Below are positions 1 to 6,357 of a stretch of DNA of 22,408 nt, piece by piece; positions within the stretch are counted from its first letter, which is position 1; each line of letters starts with the position of its first letter. The notes beneath the pieces were generated by a model. That model was given only the letters and a program-made list of their open reading frames with translations. It was not told the origin of the DNA and made no database searches. The position numbers and the translations under genes are program-made. Origin of the DNA: a virus; the IMG/VR virus record IMGVR_UViG_3300025282_000273, positions 1 through 22,408 of that record; one strand, written 5' to 3'.

Positions 1-79
1 CCCAGAGCCCAGAGCCCAGAAGATCCCACCAAGGCCCACGCCATCCCATCATGGCCCGGGCCTTCGAGCGTCTCCGGTC

Positions 80-131
80 CTTCGATCGCTGCCTTCGATC
101 GCTGCCTTCGATCGCTGCCTTCGATCCCCGT
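80..131. repeat. 13-bp tandem direct repeat, 3 full copies plus a partial
   Basis: The unit CTTCGATCGCTGC occurs at 80-92, 93-105 and 106-118, followed by a partial copy (CTTCGATC) at 119-126. Related copies stand alone near 62-70 (CTTCGAGCG) and 192-199 (CTTCGATC). Each full unit contains the palindrome CGATCG. A 13-bp period is not a multiple of three, which argues against a coding role. Iteron-like binding of a replication or packaging protein is possible but unproven. Confidence 0.85.
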
Positions 132-143
132 CACCAGCCCCCA

Positions 144-178
144 GGTGGACAAAAACCCATTCCCTAAAACTGTCCACC
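144..178. repeat. 8-bp inverted repeat GGTGGACA / TGTCCACC
   Basis: GGTGGACA at 144-151 is matched by its exact reverse complement at 171-178, with a 19-nt spacer. It could be an operator for a dimeric DNA-binding protein or a weak hairpin. No run of T follows, so it is not a classical terminator. Confidence 0.6.
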
Positions 179-272
179 CGGTCCCTGGGCCCTTCGATCC
201 CTGTCTGAGCCCGTTCACCTCAGCTCGCCGGACATGGCCCGAGGTCGCAGCGTAGGGCCTAGGGGCCCGCGA

Positions 273-297
273 GCCTGTTTCCCCTGATAGAACAGGC
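273..297. repeat. 7-bp hairpin GCCTGTT / AACAGGC
   Basis: GCCTGTT at 273-279 pairs exactly with AACAGGC at 291-297 around an 11-nt loop. It is not followed by a T-run on the + strand. It may be a protein-binding site or an RNA hairpin; the function is unknown. Confidence 0.5.
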
Positions 298-414
298 ACT
301 TACAGAGCCCACCTCAGAAATTTTCTAGGCTACCTCCGAACATAGTGACCTTGACCTTGTTTCGCTCAAATAATAGGGTTAAAAAACAAACCAATTAACA
401 AGTGTGTTTTTAAG

Positions 415-430
415 TGTTTCACGTGAAACA
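415..430. promoter_or_regulatory. parS: parS centromere-like site (ParB-binding palindrome)
   Basis: The sequence TGTTTCACGTGAAACA is a perfect 16-bp palindrome identical to the widely conserved bacterial chromosomal parS consensus bound by ParB. Pairing continues outward to 411-434 with one G-T mismatch. It lies in an AT-rich stretch 47 bp upstream of the terminase start codon. A chance 16-base match in 22 kb is very unlikely. No parA or parB gene is in the window, so the site would be used by host ParB or by a phage ParB encoded elsewhere. Identity of the motif is seen; its use by ParB is inference. Confidence 0.75.
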
Positions 431-477
431 TTTATTAATAAGCTTGCTTACTAACTGGGTCCCCCGGAGGTAACTTT

Positions 478-1941
478 ATGGATGGTTTTGAAACGCCACA
501 GGTAGCAGAAAGAAGATTGAAATTAGAACTTAGACTGGCACAACTGGATGAGACTCAGGGTTGCCGTGAAGACTTCATTAAATTTGTAAAAAAGATGTGG
601 CCTGATTTCATTAATGGGGCCCATCACACCATGATTGCAAAAAAGTTCGAGGACATTGCAACAGGAAAGAATAAACGCCTGATTATCAATATGCCTCCAC
701 GGCATACGAAGTCAGAGTTTGCAAGCTATCTCTTTCCGTCATGGATCATTGGCCGCGCCCCTAAAACAAAAATCATTCAAACCACCCATACGGCAGAACT
801 TGCAGTCAACTTTGGCAGAAAGGTTCGTAACCTTCTGGACACAAATGAGTACAAAAAAGTTTTTGATGACGTGCAACTTCAGGCAGATAGTAAGGCTGCG
901 GGACGATGGTCCACGAACCACGGAGGGGAGTACTTTGCGTCTGGTGTTGGAGGTGCCATTACAGGCCGTGGTGCAGATCTGTTAATTATTGACGATCCGC
1001 ATTCGGAGCAGGATGCACTTTCTGATACTGCAATGGAACATGCCTACGAATGGTATACTTCGGGTCCCCGGCAGAGGCTCCAGCCGGGTGGGGCTATAGT
1101 TGTTGTAATGACCCGTTGGTCGTTGCGGGATCTGACTGCAAAAGTAATCAAGGCACAGGGCCAAGACGAACATGCGGACAAGTGGGAGGTAGTGGAGTTT
1201 CCTGCTATCATGCCTTCCGGTAACGCCTGTTGGCCGGAATACTGGAAGTTGCAGGAGCTGGAGGGAGTACGTGCGTCTTTATCTGTTGGAAAGTGGAACG
1301 CACAGTGGCAACAGAACCCTACTTCGGAAGAAGGGGCGATTATCAAGAAGGAGTGGTGGAAACGCTGGGAGCATGACGAGGTTCCGCAACTGGAGTACGT
1401 TATACAAAGTTATGACACGGCTTTCAGCAAGAAGGAAACAGCGGACTATTCTGCCATTACCACCTGGGGTGTATTCCATCCCAAGCAGGAGGGACCCCCG
1501 AACCTTATCCTACTGGATGCAAAGAAGGGGCGGTGGGACTTTCCCGAGCTAAAGAGTACGGCACTGGATCAGTATAACTTCTGGGAGCCTGAGACGGTAA
1601 TCGTGGAAGCTAAGGCATCCGGGATGCCGCTGACGCAGGAGCTTAGACAAGTGGGAATACCTGTTGTAAACTTTACTCCGAGCAAAGGAAACGATAAGGT
1701 AACGAGGGTGCATTCTGTATCTCCACTTTTTGAAAGCGGCATGATATGGGCACCCGAAGAACGTTGGGCAGATGAAGTCATCGAAGAGTGTTCCGCTTTC
1801 CCCAATGGGGAATACGATGACCTTGTTGATAGTACCACGCAAGCCCTGATGAGATACCGTCAGGGGAACTTTGTACAACTGCCCAGTGACGATTGGGTAG
1901 ACACGGAACCGTCCACGTATATTCGGAGCTACTATGGCTGA
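478..1941 (+). CDS. terL: Terminase large subunit (packaging ATPase and nuclease)
   Basis: This 487-aa protein is the motor that pumps DNA into the prohead through the portal and cuts it. The N-terminal ATPase has a Walker A-like loop PPRHTKSE (residues 73-80), in which T replaces the usual G of PPRHGKSE-type terminases. It also has Walker B LLIIDDP (168-174) and a coupling motif VVMTRW (209-214). The C-terminal RNase H-like nuclease shows SYDTAF (D313), VEAKASG (E377) and YDDLVDS (D447, D448, D451), plus the family-typical QWQQNP (276-281). Length is normal for the family. The start is set by GGAGG at 466-470, seven bases before ATG. No small terminase subunit is visible nearby. The stop overlaps the start of the next small gene. 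Confidence 0.95.
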   Translation: MDGFETPQVAERRLKLELRLAQLDETQGCREDFIKFVKKMWPDFINGAHHTMIAKKFEDIATGKNKRLIINMPPRHTKSEFASYLFPSWIIGRAPKTKIIQTTHTAELAVNFGRKVRNLLDTNEYKKVFDDVQLQADSKAAGRWSTNHGGEYFASGVGGAITGRGADLLIIDDPHSEQDALSDTAMEHAYEWYTSGPRQRLQPGGAIVVVMTRWSLRDLTAKVIKAQGQDEHADKWEVVEFPAIMPSGNACWPEYWKLQELEGVRASLSVGKWNAQWQQNPTSEEGAIIKKEWWKRWEHDEVPQLEYVIQSYDTAFSKKETADYSAITTWGVFHPKQEGPPNLILLDAKKGRWDFPELKSTALDQYNFWEPETVIVEAKASGMPLTQELRQVGIPVVNFTPSKGNDKVTRVHSVSPLFESGMIWAPEERWADEVIEECSAFPNGEYDDLVDSTTQALMRYRQGNFVQLPSDDWVDTEPSTYIRSYYG

Positions 1942-2095
1942 CCAAACTATTCCCGACGAACAGAAAATTTCTTATGAGCCGTGCCTTACTTGTGGCTGTA
2001 CAAAGCCAAAGGTATTTGTGCATGGTCATTACCAGTGTGAAGACTGTAAGTGTGTAGGAGACGGCGACTGCTGTCAGGGATCTTCACATGGCTGA
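1934..2095 (+). CDS. Small cysteine-rich zinc-ribbon-like protein (53 aa)
   Basis: A 53-aa protein with eight cysteines. The pairs CLTC (C17, C20) and CEDC (C35, C38) are spaced as in zinc ribbons; C22, C40, C46 and C47 add further potential ligands. GGAG at 1925-1928 lies five bases before ATG. The start overlaps the terminase stop by 8 bases, and the end overlaps the next gene start by 8 bases, so translation is probably coupled. The gene starts with nearly the same bases as its neighbour (ATGGCTGACCAA). Similar short Cys-rich proteins next to terminase genes are known to me from marine phages, but the function is unknown. It could bind DNA or a partner protein. Confidence 0.75.
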   Translation: MADQTIPDEQKISYEPCLTCGCTKPKVFVHGHYQCEDCKCVGDGDCCQGSSHG

Positions 2096-2879
2096 CCAAC
2101 AACATAGACTTGGGGATCTGGAATACAGGGTAGAATTGGACCCAGAACTTGCAACCACTCCTCTGGGCCAACTGGCATACTGGGATATAAGAGAAAAGTC
2201 AGGAGGAGATGTCTCTCAGTACATCAAAAATATAATGGGCAACCCTGAGACAGACCCTCCGTATGTCATGGGGGATGATCCAGATAGACCTATGTATGGC
2301 AGGGGTACTAGAGGTAGGTTCTATCCCGCAACAGGTATAGTTCGTGCAAACGCTACAGATCTGGTGGATATGTTTGGCCATGAAGCCAGAGGGATGTTGC
2401 AGCAGGATGCAGGAGACAGGGTTATGGCCCATGAACTGGGTCATGCTGGAATACGACTTCTTAAAGAGGCTGGAAAACTACCAGAAGGATCTAACCGTTT
2501 CTATGAAGAAGATATATTGCAGGTGTTAGATTCAATAGGATTTGGAACTAGGGAAGGAGATGTAGACCCTCCTTGGGAAATGGGGGATTTGAAGCTTAAT
2601 TATGCTAGTAAAGGCCCTATAGGTACATCAGAAAAATTCGAGCGTACTGAAAAAGACCACGTCAACTATGGGAGAACTGCTACTGGAGTGATGAGCGGAG
2701 AACTAGGTGAACTTACTCCCTATGAACAGAAACTAGCTGCACACATAATAGAGTTAAATAGAATAGCTACAGAGGAACTAGCCTCCAGAAAGCAATCGTA
2801 TGCACCAAAAGTAGAAAAAGCCGCAGGTGGTTTTGTAGACAAGCCACTTTATGATAGGAACCCTTATGGCTACAGATAG
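2088..2879 (+). CDS. Putative zinc metallopeptidase with shared C-terminal tag
   Basis: A 263-aa protein with the zincin signature HELGH at residues 115-119, inside a hydrophobic helix-like context (RVMAHELGHAGIRLL). Acidic residues at 140-142 (EED) about 20 residues downstream are candidates for the third zinc ligand. I do not recognise the rest. It ends with GGFVDKPLYDRNPYGYR (247-263), a tail almost identical to that of the next protein. AGGGA lies seven bases before ATG. Being between terminase and portal, it may be a virion-associated protease (processing, or ejected into the host) or an anti-host effector. The peptidase call rests on the HExxH motif and its setting only; a degenerate, inactive member is possible. 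Confidence 0.6.
   Translation: MADQQHRLGDLEYRVELDPELATTPLGQLAYWDIREKSGGDVSQYIKNIMGNPETDPPYVMGDDPDRPMYGRGTRGRFYPATGIVRANATDLVDMFGHEARGMLQQDAGDRVMAHELGHAGIRLLKEAGKLPEGSNRFYEEDILQVLDSIGFGTREGDVDPPWEMGDLKLNYASKGPIGTSEKFERTEKDHVNYGRTATGVMSGELGELTPYEQKLAAHIIELNRIATEELASRKQSYAPKVEKAAGGFVDKPLYDRNPYGYR
2825..2871 (+). repeat. 47-bp repeat, copy 1: C-terminal tag plus next gene's RBS and start
   Basis: This copy matches 3912-3958 at 43 of 47 bases; all four differences are T/C changes, two of them synonymous. In the upstream gene frame it encodes GGFVDKPLYDRNPYG. In the +1 frame it contains AGGA (2856-2859), a 6-base spacer and ATG (2866-2868) of the next gene. The same DNA is therefore used for a protein tail and for translation initiation. 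Confidence 0.85.
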
Positions 2880-3960
2880 ATGGCTTACTCCTAGAAAACC
2901 GGGAGATCTTATTCCAAGAGCCGGGGCCCCTGTTACACGGCCCACGGTCCATAGTCCCGGAACAGGTTCACTTCCTCCCACCCATGCAATGCCCATTGAC
3001 CCTTTGGCTGCAAGACTTCCTATTGGACCTCCTTCCAAACAGACTATGGAAGAGATACGTGCGGAGAGCCCTCCGGAAGATGTAGCATGGCGTAGAGCGT
3101 ACCATGGTTCCAACTGGGGTGAGGAAACAATGGGGCACCCCGATAGGTTTCCTGTGTCAACAGATGTAATCCAGCCTATGCAAGCAAGATACGGGGACCT
3201 TGGAACGCATTGGGCGGCAACACCCCGTGTACCAAACAGATTTGCAGCTGGAGTGTTAGGGCAATATAGGGACAGTCCTTTAAAGGGCGAACCGCGAGTG
3301 TATCCGGGGGACATACCTACAAACCTGAAAAAGATAGACCAGCGTGTATATGACACTGCGTTGCGGCGACACTACGGTGATCTATCAGATAAGCTTATAC
3401 CGGACCTGCACCTACGAGATATTATGGAATTTGATACAAGAGCCATACAGAGAGACATAGCTCAGGTAGTGTTTGAAAACGACAAGGATCTTTTCACAGA
3501 GTTTATGCGGTACTCCAGAAAAATGAAGAAGAATGATGCACACAAGATATTTGACATGCTGCAAAGAGGAGAGGCTCCTGACACTGAGGACATTCCAGAA
3601 CACCACAGATTCTCGGGCAAGGAAGTAAAGTACACAACTCCTAGAGGAAACAACCCGCCTGAAACGGTAAAGCATGTGTCTATTGGAGATTACATAATGA
3701 ACTTCGGATGGGTCCCGCCTTCTTGGTCCTCAAGGGTCATAAATAAGTATAGAAGTATACTACAGGACCAAGGCTTTGCTGGAATAGAGTACGAGAACAC
3801 AGCACTTGCAGAAGTACGGGGTCTGACAGAAGAGGACAGACGGAGCTTTGTAACATTTAACACCAGAGAAGAAACGAAACCTGCATTTGGAGAAGTTGGG
3901 GAGTGGCGAAAAGGTGGCCTCGTAGACAAGCCACTTTATGACAGGAACCCTTATGGCTGA
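2866..3960 (+). CDS. Putative ADP-ribosyltransferase-like protein with shared C-terminal tag
   Basis: A 364-aa protein. I chose ATG 2866 over the in-frame ATG at 2851 because AGGA lies six bases upstream and the same arrangement recurs at the next junction. A proline-rich N-terminus (1-60) is followed by YHGS (79-82), LGTHWAATP (112-120), a helical middle, and then GFAGIEYENT (303-312) and SFVTFNTRE (327-335). A start of Y-H-G with a late G-[YF]-x-G-I-x-Y-E-N and S-[YF]-x-x-F segment is the layout of H-Y-E-type ADP-ribosyltransferases, including those in phage polyvalent proteins. The catalytic residues cannot be fixed by eye. It ends with GGLVDKPLYDRNPYG (350-364). It may modify host proteins after injection; this is inference. 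Confidence 0.5.
   Translation: MATDRWLTPRKPGDLIPRAGAPVTRPTVHSPGTGSLPPTHAMPIDPLAARLPIGPPSKQTMEEIRAESPPEDVAWRRAYHGSNWGEETMGHPDRFPVSTDVIQPMQARYGDLGTHWAATPRVPNRFAAGVLGQYRDSPLKGEPRVYPGDIPTNLKKIDQRVYDTALRRHYGDLSDKLIPDLHLRDIMEFDTRAIQRDIAQVVFENDKDLFTEFMRYSRKMKKNDAHKIFDMLQRGEAPDTEDIPEHHRFSGKEVKYTTPRGNNPPETVKHVSIGDYIMNFGWVPPSWSSRVINKYRSILQDQGFAGIEYENTALAEVRGLTEEDRRSFVTFNTREETKPAFGEVGEWRKGGLVDKPLYDRNPYG
3912..3958 (+). repeat. 47-bp repeat, copy 2: C-terminal tag plus next gene's RBS and start
   Basis: Second copy of the element at 2825-2871. It encodes GGLVDKPLYDRNPYG at the end of the upstream protein, while AGGA (3943-3946) and ATG (3953-3955) in the +1 frame start the next gene. The upstream stop TGA (3958-3960) overlaps the first codons of the downstream gene. 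Confidence 0.85.
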
Positions 3961-4324
3961 AATTGACCAAGACATTGCGTCCTTACTTCCGGAGGAACTT
4001 CCCGGTTGGGTACAAAGGGCCATGGACCCTGAAACACCGACCACGGACCAGAAGGAAACTATCCGCAGTTCTTCCAGCTATGTGGACTCTCTGGGCGGAG
4101 AGGTTCTGTATCCAACTATCCGTATGGGGGAACAGGGGCTCTACAAGCCAGAGGACCCGTTACAGGAAGCAATGGACCGTGGTGACTATATACTGGTTCC
4201 CGGACCTCCCGGCGCGGAAACCGCAGCACGGGCCACGGCCCTTTCCAAATATATAAGTGACGTAATGATAGGCGGAGCAAGGGGCAGTCTTATGGACAAA
4301 CCTCTGTATGACAGGCAGGACTAG
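3953..4324 (+). CDS. Small tagged protein of unknown function (123 aa)
   Basis: I do not recognise a named family. ATG 3953 is preferred over the in-frame ATG at 3938 because of AGGA six bases upstream. The segment VLYPTIRMGEQGLYKPEDP (51-69), followed by AMDRGDYILVP and ATALSKYISD (95-103), resembles short domains I associate with phage internal or minor virion proteins, with low certainty. It ends with GSLMDKPLYDRQD (111-123), a diverged copy of the tag carried by the two preceding proteins. The AGGA encoding part of that tail (4317-4320) sits six bases before the GTG start of the next gene, repeating the junction design. Confidence 0.7.
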   Translation: MAEIDQDIASLLPEELPGWVQRAMDPETPTTDQKETIRSSSSYVDSLGGEVLYPTIRMGEQGLYKPEDPLQEAMDRGDYILVPGPPGAETAARATALSKYISDVMIGGARGSLMDKPLYDRQD

Positions 4325-4326
4325 TA

Positions 4327-6189
4327 GTGGCTGGTAAAGACAAAAAGAGGGGCAGTGTTCCAACTGTTATTAACAGGCCTCAAGTGGACGTACCCTACCG
4401 TATTCCTGGGACCGGGAGAACTCCCCGTTCAGACATACCTGAAATAGATATTATGCGTAACATTGTTCCCGGAGGAGCCGGACCCTCTCGGGAAATTCTG
4501 GAAGACCTTGAAAGAGAGCAAGCAGCAAAGGAGGCAGCTGCTCTTGCAGATCCGGGGCCTATCATAGAAAGGCCTGAAGTGGACGTACCTTACCCTTCTC
4601 GGGAGGACGTACCACAGGTTGAGGAAGATCCTCAGATGGTGGAAGAACTTGGAAGTATTATAGATCCGAGCATAGCTATTACGAGAGATGCAGAACCTGA
4701 GTTTGAAACTACGGGGGAAGTAGAGACATTTGAAACTACTGTGGAACCAAGCCCCACGGACCTTGCTAAGTCTTCTCCTAATAAACTAGTGGAATTTTTT
4801 AGGGAAGTAATATCCGACGATCAGGACTTTCGTGAGGGGAGAATGAAAGATCCGAATTATCGCAAGCACGATGTAAGATACGGTATAAACTGGGATGTGC
4901 CTACTTCAACAACCGAAGGAATACACTTTAAGATGAAGGATGGCTCTAATCTTTCTGTAGTACCAACAGAGAACGAAAACGAGGCCCTTATTAAGGACTT
5001 GTATCAAACACACCAGACTCGAGAAACTGAGTGGGGGACACTGGAGGGAGTTGATAGGGACACTTCAACCGATGACCGAATAAATCAGCTACGACAAATA
5101 GCTAGGATGGCAGACAAGACTGGAACTACTCTTGTAGCAGAAATAGATCCTAAACTTATTTTCACAGATCCTAGCTATTTATATCCGGCCAGCTTCGCAC
5201 CCATACCTCAAGCCGAATATATTAGGGATGCTTATCAGGGCTTGGAAGATCCTACAATTGATGGTTGGGAATTTGTGTCGTCTGAGGAGCACTTGGCCCG
5301 GTATGTGGACAGAGGGGTAGGGGATAAGACAGTCATAAAACGCAAACCCCAACCGTTTGACGATGAATGGAACATGCCTGTTACAGAGAAAGAGGAGATT
5401 ATCCAACGTCAGAAAGACTGGAAAGAGGGGGGCGAGCAAGAAAGTCAAGAACGGGAGCAAAGAATAGCAGAGGAAAAGAGAGCAGAAGCCGCTGAGAAAG
5501 CCGCACCTCTTGCAGATCCGGGACCTCTCACTTATGAAAGCCGGGTACTGCAACGAAGCGACGACGATATTGAGAATATACGAGGCCATGCCCTTGCTGA
5601 CTTTAAAGTGACGGGAGGTTCTCCTGACTCGGAGGTCAACCAAATGATCTCCCTTATGCCAAGAAGGAGCTATTATTTTAGAACAATTCCGTTTTCAGGA
5701 GTTACTGAGTGGGGCAGAAAACCCGACCAGAATTCATTTTGGTACAGAGGATTTCCAGTACACCGACGTACCACAGGAAGCGCAGGGTTGGACAAATATT
5801 ATACAATTTTTGCTCCCGATAATGAAACACTGATTTTCCAAGGTTATACTACAGAATACACGGAACCCGGTACGGAGTATGTCCCAAACCACGAACTGAT
5901 GTACAGTATGTCACGAGCAGAGCCTGTTACGTCAAGAAAGGTTATTAAACGAATTATAGACGAGTACTGGACGAATTATGACAAAAATACTCCGGATGGT
6001 GCGCTTTTGACAGATCCCGAGAAATCCGTTGGAAAAGATTATACAAAAGGGCAGTTTAAAGCGGACATGGAGGCATTAAGGCTGGATGAGTTTCTGGAGG
6101 CCCCTCATATAGGATCGGTACAGCAATTTCATGCTGGAGGGTTTGTCGAGGCATCTACCCTATCGACTGCCAGTCCTTTTATAGTATAG
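4327..6189 (+). CDS. Large multidomain accessory protein of unknown function (620 aa)
   Basis: The GTG start has AGGA six bases upstream. The N-terminal third is low in predicted structure, rich in P, E and D, and contains duplicated blocks: VINRPQVDVPY (14-24) and IIERPEVDVPY (79-89), and AALADPGP (71-78) and AAPLADPGP (392-400). The duplications are visible in the DNA too (4541-4560 versus 5507-5526, 19 of 20 bases). The segment at 250-340 (RINQLRQIARMADKTGTTL then a C-terminal VIKRKP) faintly recalls acetyltransferase-like modules in marine phage proteins; I would not assign it. Residues 353-396 are charged and probably coiled coil. A second globular part spans about 400-600. It ends near AGGFVEAST, only the first part of the neighbours' tail. 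Probably a virion-associated or ejected protein. Confidence 0.75.
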   Translation: MAGKDKKRGSVPTVINRPQVDVPYRIPGTGRTPRSDIPEIDIMRNIVPGGAGPSREILEDLEREQAAKEAAALADPGPIIERPEVDVPYPSREDVPQVEEDPQMVEELGSIIDPSIAITRDAEPEFETTGEVETFETTVEPSPTDLAKSSPNKLVEFFREVISDDQDFREGRMKDPNYRKHDVRYGINWDVPTSTTEGIHFKMKDGSNLSVVPTENENEALIKDLYQTHQTRETEWGTLEGVDRDTSTDDRINQLRQIARMADKTGTTLVAEIDPKLIFTDPSYLYPASFAPIPQAEYIRDAYQGLEDPTIDGWEFVSSEEHLARYVDRGVGDKTVIKRKPQPFDDEWNMPVTEKEEIIQRQKDWKEGGEQESQEREQRIAEEKRAEAAEKAAPLADPGPLTYESRVLQRSDDDIENIRGHALADFKVTGGSPDSEVNQMISLMPRRSYYFRTIPFSGVTEWGRKPDQNSFWYRGFPVHRRTTGSAGLDKYYTIFAPDNETLIFQGYTTEYTEPGTEYVPNHELMYSMSRAEPVTSRKVIKRIIDEYWTNYDKNTPDGALLTDPEKSVGKDYTKGQFKADMEALRLDEFLEAPHIGSVQQFHAGGFVEASTLSTASPFIV

Positions 6190-6222
6190 AATTAACTGGT
6201 ATGTTGGAGAGGAAACTATAGT

Positions 6223-6357
6223 ATGATTCGTAAGATAGGTAACAAATACCGCTTGGTTAGTAAGGCGGGAAGGAACCTTGGCACGTATTCCAGCAAAGCT
6301 GCGGCCAAGAAGCGGGAGAAACAGGTGCAGTTCTTCAAACATACGAGCAAGAAATAA
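6223..6357 (+). CDS. Small basic conserved phage protein (44 aa)
   Basis: A 44-aa lysine/arginine-rich protein containing KYRLVSKAGRNLGTYSSK (8-25), then AAAKKREKQVQFFKH (26-40). I recognise this pattern (YRLxSKxGxNLGTxxSKxxAxKREKQVQFFKH) from many marine and environmental phage genomes, where it has no proven function. GGAGAGG lies about ten bases before ATG. The stop TAA overlaps the ATG of the next gene (TAATG), so translation is coupled. A nucleic-acid-binding or internal head role fits its charge, but this is a guess. Confidence 0.75.
   Translation: MIRKIGNKYRLVSKAGRNLGTYSSKAAAKKREKQVQFFKHTSKK

Larger units (their letters stand above)
1..477. other. Non-coding control region upstream of terminase
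   Basis: I see no convincing gene here. Bases 1-300 are clearly richer in G and C than the coding part and contain a 7-bp direct repeat (CCCAGAG, bases 1-21), a 13-bp tandem repeat (80-131), an 8-bp inverted repeat (144-178) and a hairpin (273-297). Bases 360-450 are AT-rich and contain a perfect parS palindrome (415-430). A weak promoter could be TTGACC at 351-356 with TAGGGT at 374-379 (17-bp spacer), but the -10 matches consensus poorly. The terminase start is preceded by GGAGG at 466-470. Tandem repeats, an AT-rich stretch and a centromere-like site together resemble a plasmid replication/partition region, but a packaging or terminal region of the phage is equally possible. Confidence 0.7.

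Noticed and set aside
51-167. 38-codon open frame beginning ATGGCCCGG in the GC-rich block
   Set aside because: It runs through the 13-bp tandem repeats, whose period is not a multiple of three, has no ribosome binding site and has no familiar sequence.
2851-2853. Upstream in-frame ATG for the ADP-ribosyltransferase-like gene
   Set aside because: It lies inside the tag codons of the upstream gene with no RBS at suitable distance; ATG 2866 has AGGA six bases upstream.
2778-3356. 192-aa reverse-strand frame opposite the ADP-ribosyltransferase-like gene
   Set aside because: It lies opposite a well-supported + strand gene with RBS and tag; no family resemblance was seen, and no other reverse-strand gene exists in the window.
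5179-5643. 154-aa reverse-strand frame opposite the 620-aa gene
   Set aside because: It looks like a shadow frame: hydrophobic and Cys-rich without membrane-protein layout, and no RBS.
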